Below, in pieces: positions 60,024 through 64,000 of a DNA stretch of 64,000 nucleotides (position 1 is its first letter; every line of letters starts with the position of its first letter). A program made the position numbers and the translations under genes. Under the pieces are notes generated by a model. The model was not told where the DNA came from, searched no databases, and worked only from the letters and a program-made list of their open reading frames with translations. This DNA is from Toxoplasma gondii ME49. Taxonomy: Eukaryota > Apicomplexa > Conoidasida > Eucoccidiorida > Sarcocystidae. The stretch lies in assembly GCF_000006565.2 (NCBI RefSeq), contig NC_031471.1:2550691-2614690 (forward strand), written 5' to 3'.

Positions 60024-63000
60024 TGGAGACGAGCGGTCAACCTTGCGCACACGACTGAAAAGGTTATTTGTAGAACCTGAAAAGCGTACGTGCTTCTACT
60101 AACTCCGGCTCCAGTCCTATTTAGTTTCTGAAGTACTTCGGTGTTGTTGTTTATTCGATTTAAGATGTACAGCTTTGGATCACAAATCAGGTACACAGAG
60201 AAAATATCTAATTACAAGATGACTCCTCCAATACAGGGTCTAGGGGGCTGTGGTAACTTTTATTTATGAATCTGTATTTGTGCGGAAGTTGAGTTTGTGT
60301 TCGTGTGGATGTTCGTTCCAACGTAGAGGTCAGTGCTCACCGTTTAACCAACCATACACGTGAGATGAGAATTCTTGTAGAGGTAGGAAAACCCACTCAA
60401 AGCCGTATACTAATGCTCAAACGCTGAGCGTAGTACTCTGGTGTCCTTCTCGGGAAGTTACTAATGGAGGAATTTCAAGAGTCTTCAGTCTCCCCTTTTG
60501 ACAAAAGCTCAGAAGGAGCATGCGTGTTATTTTAAAACCACGACTTCGTGAAGACTTGCAATTCGCAGAAATCGGAGGGTCTTTTCAGCCGAGATAAACT
60601 GTTCTGACCGAAACAAAGTTCTTCAGCTACCTGGGTGAACTTACGTGCACTGAGTACGCAACAAAGCATGACGTTTTTCACATCACGAGCACGTAGAAAG
60701 GTCTTTACGAGTAACATTTGCCACTGAATACGCCTCTTTTGAAAGCTGCAAAGACGCGTTTCACTGAAGTTGCCCGCGACGTGGGTTGCGCATGTAGCGA
60801 TGCTCAGGTGTCTCTCTACGCGACTGAGTGCACGGATGGAGCAACAGACTTTTACTGAAAGAGTATTAAACGGAAAAAACGGAGAGGGGCCGAGTATCTT
60901 CGCCTGCACTTCTCTATCAGGCATTCAAGCAAATGCGTTCTAAGGAAATCTGGATCAAGAGAAACTGAGGATCTCCTTTAGCAGGGTGGAAGCGAGGAAG
61001 CCTCCCCTCCTGTCCGTAGCCCGCCGGCGCGTCGCATGCCTGTGCAGGCAAGTCTGTACCTCACACGCCTGTTTATCTGTGCGGTCTTTCTAGAAGATCC
61101 ACACGCGTACATATACCCACACCGAGACAGATTCTCCACACAATCACATTTTATCGAGTCTGCTTGCAGTTGGCAGCGAACGCGAACTCAGCTGTTTCTC
61201 TCGCCGTTTCTCTGGAAGCATCTACACGTTCTATTTGGACACGTGGAACCCCTGGGGAGGCCTCTTTGGTCTCCAAACTTGACCCAACCTCTCTAGATGT
61301 CTAGCGAGGCTGTGCGAATTTTTCATCATAACGTTTTCGTTTTTCTGATGGCTGTGAGGCCCCGAGTGGCTCACAAGAGAGCAAACGTCTGTCCTTAGTT
61401 CGCTCGGCACCTCTGTTTCCATTTTGCCCTCGTTGTGCTAGCACGAGAGTTGTTCCTTTCCCCTTCTTTGCTCCCGTTTTCTTCGTTGTCTTCTACTCTG
61501 TGCCTTCACTCCCCTCCTCTTCCAGTTCGCAAACGCCCTCGCCAAAAGTGGACATGAGGTCCCGAACCTGAGCAGTGTGTTGTGACTTGTCTTCGGTGAA
61601 AACAAAGAGATCGGTGATCGAAACCGGCAGCCCGAGTCGTCGTCGATACTCCCCAGGAAAGGCAGTTTCTGCAAGCCTCGGAATCGAGTTTCAGACTGTG
61701 CAACAAACGAGAGCCTGGCCCCGAGTTCGCCTTCACACGCAACGTACATCTTACACGGTAGACGGCAGACTAGTTAGTACGTAGTTCTCGCTACCAGACA
61801 GCGATGTGGTTCTTCTAGATTTTCGAAGAGAAGCTGAATTCGCAACTTGAAGTTCGTGAGTTAGGACGACAGTCTTGCGAAAAAAGGAGTTCGTTCCTTC
61901 CGTCACACGTGTATTGTGCTTAGGAAACTGGAAATTTAGATAAACAGTTGCCCACGTTTTTAAAAAGCGAGGCCTGGCCAGAAATCCAAAAGAGCTGCTC
62001 TGTGAATGCATGTTCTGCAAAAAGAAGTAAAAGAAGGTGAGGAGGGAAAGCTGCCGAGATCTCTTTCCGAACGTGTGCAGTACGCGGTGTAAGCGAACTG
62101 CGAACTTTTCGAGTCTACCACTATTCGAACTGTTCAGTGATAAAGACCCCCAAAAAGGGTACGCGAGTGCGGGTCGGAAACAAGGAACATGCGACCTACG
62201 CCACGATACAGTTAGTGGAGGTCTTGAATTCAATCTGAGGCAAACGCGACGAGCGAAGTACGGAGATGCGTTCTGACAAGCTTCGAATTCTTTTCTACAG
62301 AGAGACGGAGAGAGAAGAAGAACGCTGCTCTTGCGACATATACTATTTCTGTGAGTGTGCCCGGTAAATACAGTCAATGTCTGGCCAGCGAGCAAACGGA
62401 GCACCCAGAGCATCTGCGAGTCACCTTTCCAGATATGCCTGTCTTTCAATGGTGTGCTCTGCAGCCAAAGCCATCTTAAAAGTTAAGCGTTTCAGTCGCC
62501 GCGACCTCCGTTCTCCACATAAATACACGCGGAGAAAACTGTAGAAGGAGACCCCGCTTACAGCTGAACGCAGTCTCAGAGAACAGAGAGTGGAACGTGA
62601 CCTGGGTCCTTCAGCTCTGTAGTGATGACTTTTTTTCGACGAAGCATGCAGAGAAAGATGCAGAAAAACATGGAAAAGCCGAGGGAGAAGTGAAGAAGTG
62701 TACACAAGCAAACGCAAGAAGGCCCCAGGAACCTCTGAACGAGCTGGAATAAATCAAAAAATTCGAACTTATGCGAAAAAGTCGAGACGGACGGCACAGG
62801 GAAGAGACAGCCTGTGAAATAAAAGGGTCTGCGAAACGAGAGAAATGACGCACAGAAAAGACGAAACAGAACAAGCGAGAACACAGAAAGGGACAAGACT
62901 CAGCGGAGCTTCGTCTTGTTGACACACTCGCCGAAAGCTACCTTGTATCTCGATCAGATGTACTATTTCCATCTCGAAATTGAACACACCTTATGCATAA

Positions 63001-63199
63001 TGCATATAAATTTTAATACATATATATATATCTATTTATACATCGTATGGCCGTATATTTGTTTCTAGGCCACTCTGCTTCGTTTTCTCGTTTCTCTTGC
63101 CTGCGTGCATGTAAAACGCGCTTGAGAAAAGATGGGCAGTTCAAATCTCAGTCCTTTTTGGACTGTTCCTGTCAAAGCTTTCTGCTTCTGACCATATTA

Positions 63200-63650
63200 G
63201 CCAATAGAGCTTCCTTCTTTGCATTTCTCTCTCCGCAGCCTCTAATGCGGTTTTCTCAGTCAGTGCCCTCTTTTCTCTCCGCTGTTCTGTCTCGCGCGTG
63301 GTGCTGTTCTCTCTGTGCTTCCTTTACTTTTGTGCATTTCATCGAGTTTCTTACGTCCTTCCGCAGCGAGCGTTTCGCCATCTTTTATTACATGCTGCCT
63401 CGTGTATCTACAACGTCGTCACTATATCTGTCCTCAGCCGTTTCCCCCTCTTTTTTCTCCAGAACGCTTTCTCCTCTTCGCAGCTCACCGTCGCGGCCTT
63501 CTCGCTTTTTTTCTCCCCTCTCTGGCTTCGTTTTCTCTTTCTCGCTTTTTCTCTTCCCTCTCCAGCTTCCAGTCCGTCCTCTCCGGTGTCCACAAAACAT
63601 CTCCAGGGTGTACGCACACCCCAGCGGGAAGAGCTGCCGCGTGTACAGCC
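63200..63650 (+). promoter_or_regulatory. CT-rich stretch, possible leader or intron of a gene beyond the right edge
   Basis: Dense tct/ctc runs with several ccag acceptor-like ends (for example near 63569 and 63606) on the plus strand. The pattern matches leaders and introns elsewhere in this window. No start codon can be chosen. Confidence 0.25.
63607..63620. repeat. Near copy of the 14-bp palindrome
   Basis: ggtgtacgcacacc differs from the perfect palindrome by one base. It lies in the CT-rich stretch at the right edge. Confidence 0.5.
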
Positions 63651-64000
63651 AAGGATGTGTGCCTCTTCGTCACCTCGCGCTGCCTCACTCGATTGAGTCT
63701 TCTGGAGGAAAAAGGAGTTTTTTTAAGTGTGTGTTGCCGCATCGTTGCGATTCTTCGTATTCGACTGCGTCTTGCCTTCCACCCGTTGCGGTGTACTCGT
63801 TTTACCTACTCTCGAAACACCGTCAGTCGACTGTCCGAACGCCGCAGGCACAACACCGCGCTTCATGTTCCCTTCTCTCCGGAAGAGTTGATTCCAGATG
63901 CTAAGTTTCTGTCTGAAAAAGTTGAAAATAGGTCTTCCAGTCCGAAAGTGTTGCTCTCGTTTTTTGCGCTGCTTTTTGTCGAAGGCAACTCCAAACGCCT

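Larger units (their letters stand above)
59561..64000. other. Right-hand stretch without a supported gene
   Basis: It begins with the CDPK7 3' untranslated region. No conserved domain was recognised on either strand. A short exon-like piece lies at 61526-61585. A TA-rich patch is at about 63000-63050. From about 63200 the plus strand is CT-rich, like the leaders of the other plus-strand genes, so a further gene may begin near or beyond the right edge. The 285-codon plus frame at 63047-63904 is Ser/Phe/Leu/Arg-rich, as expected for translated CT-rich leader DNA. Confidence 0.4.

Noticed and set aside
61751..62449. A 232-codon minus-strand frame
   Set aside because: Its composition is mixed but no domain, repeat or splice context supports it. 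I could not tell it from a chance open run.
63047..63904. A 285-codon plus-strand frame at the right edge
   Set aside because: It is a translation of CT-rich DNA (Ser/Leu/Phe/Arg) with no conserved segment. More likely leader or intron.
1..64000. CRISPR arrays, insertion sequences, rRNA or tRNA genes
   Set aside because: None found. The repeats seen are (TA)n arrays, codon repeats and short minisatellites, as expected of a coccidian nuclear genome.

Overview
The window reads as nuclear DNA of a coccidian apicomplexan: Toxoplasma gondii or a close relative such as Hammondia or Neospora. The evidence is intron-rich genes with GT..AG borders and pyrimidine-rich acceptors, long Ser/Glu/Arg low-complexity tracts inside conserved proteins, many (TA)n arrays, frequent TGCATGC words, and two lineage-typical genes: a dually acylated IMC sub-compartment (ISP) protein and a CDPK7-type kinase. 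I cannot fix the species from sequence alone. Nothing prokaryotic, viral or CRISPR-like was seen.

Layout. (1) The left edge holds the 5' coding end of a minus-strand gene that runs out of the window. (2) 0.15-9.0 kb is mostly unassigned; it carries coding-like minus-strand fragments near 3.8-4.25 kb (with an in-frame stop and a frame jump, so probably decayed) and near 7.9-8.45 kb. (3) 9034-10610 is a two-exon plus-strand ISP protein of 160 residues. (4) 14705-27062 is a 13-exon plus-strand gene for a polymerase theta/nu-type family A DNA polymerase (1,696 residues from the first Met), with motifs A, B and C visible and no helicase. (5) 30375-34236 is a two-exon gene for a large leucine-rich, Ser-rich protein that may belong to the organellar HPR/FAST-type helical-repeat class. 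(6) 40711-59560 is a 14-exon gene for CDPK7 (2,655 residues by my splice model): N-terminal EF-hands, a PH domain split over four exons, then a protein kinase domain with a very large insertion between the catalytic loop and the DFG motif. (7) 59.6-64 kb has no gene I can support, though CT-rich sequence near the right edge may be the leader of another gene.

The splice models were built by hand. Every junction keeps the reading frame and restores a domain alignment, and the summed exon lengths of the polymerase, CDPK7 and ISP genes divide by three. The genes do not form a pathway. ISP belongs to the inner membrane complex scaffold, the polymerase to DNA repair, CDPK7 to calcium and lipid-linked signalling in division and trafficking. 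The most unusual items are the roughly 800-residue insertion in the CDPK7 catalytic domain, a Leu in place of the usual Phe/Tyr in motif B of the polymerase, the decayed minus-strand gene, and a dispersed ggtgtacgtacacc palindrome.
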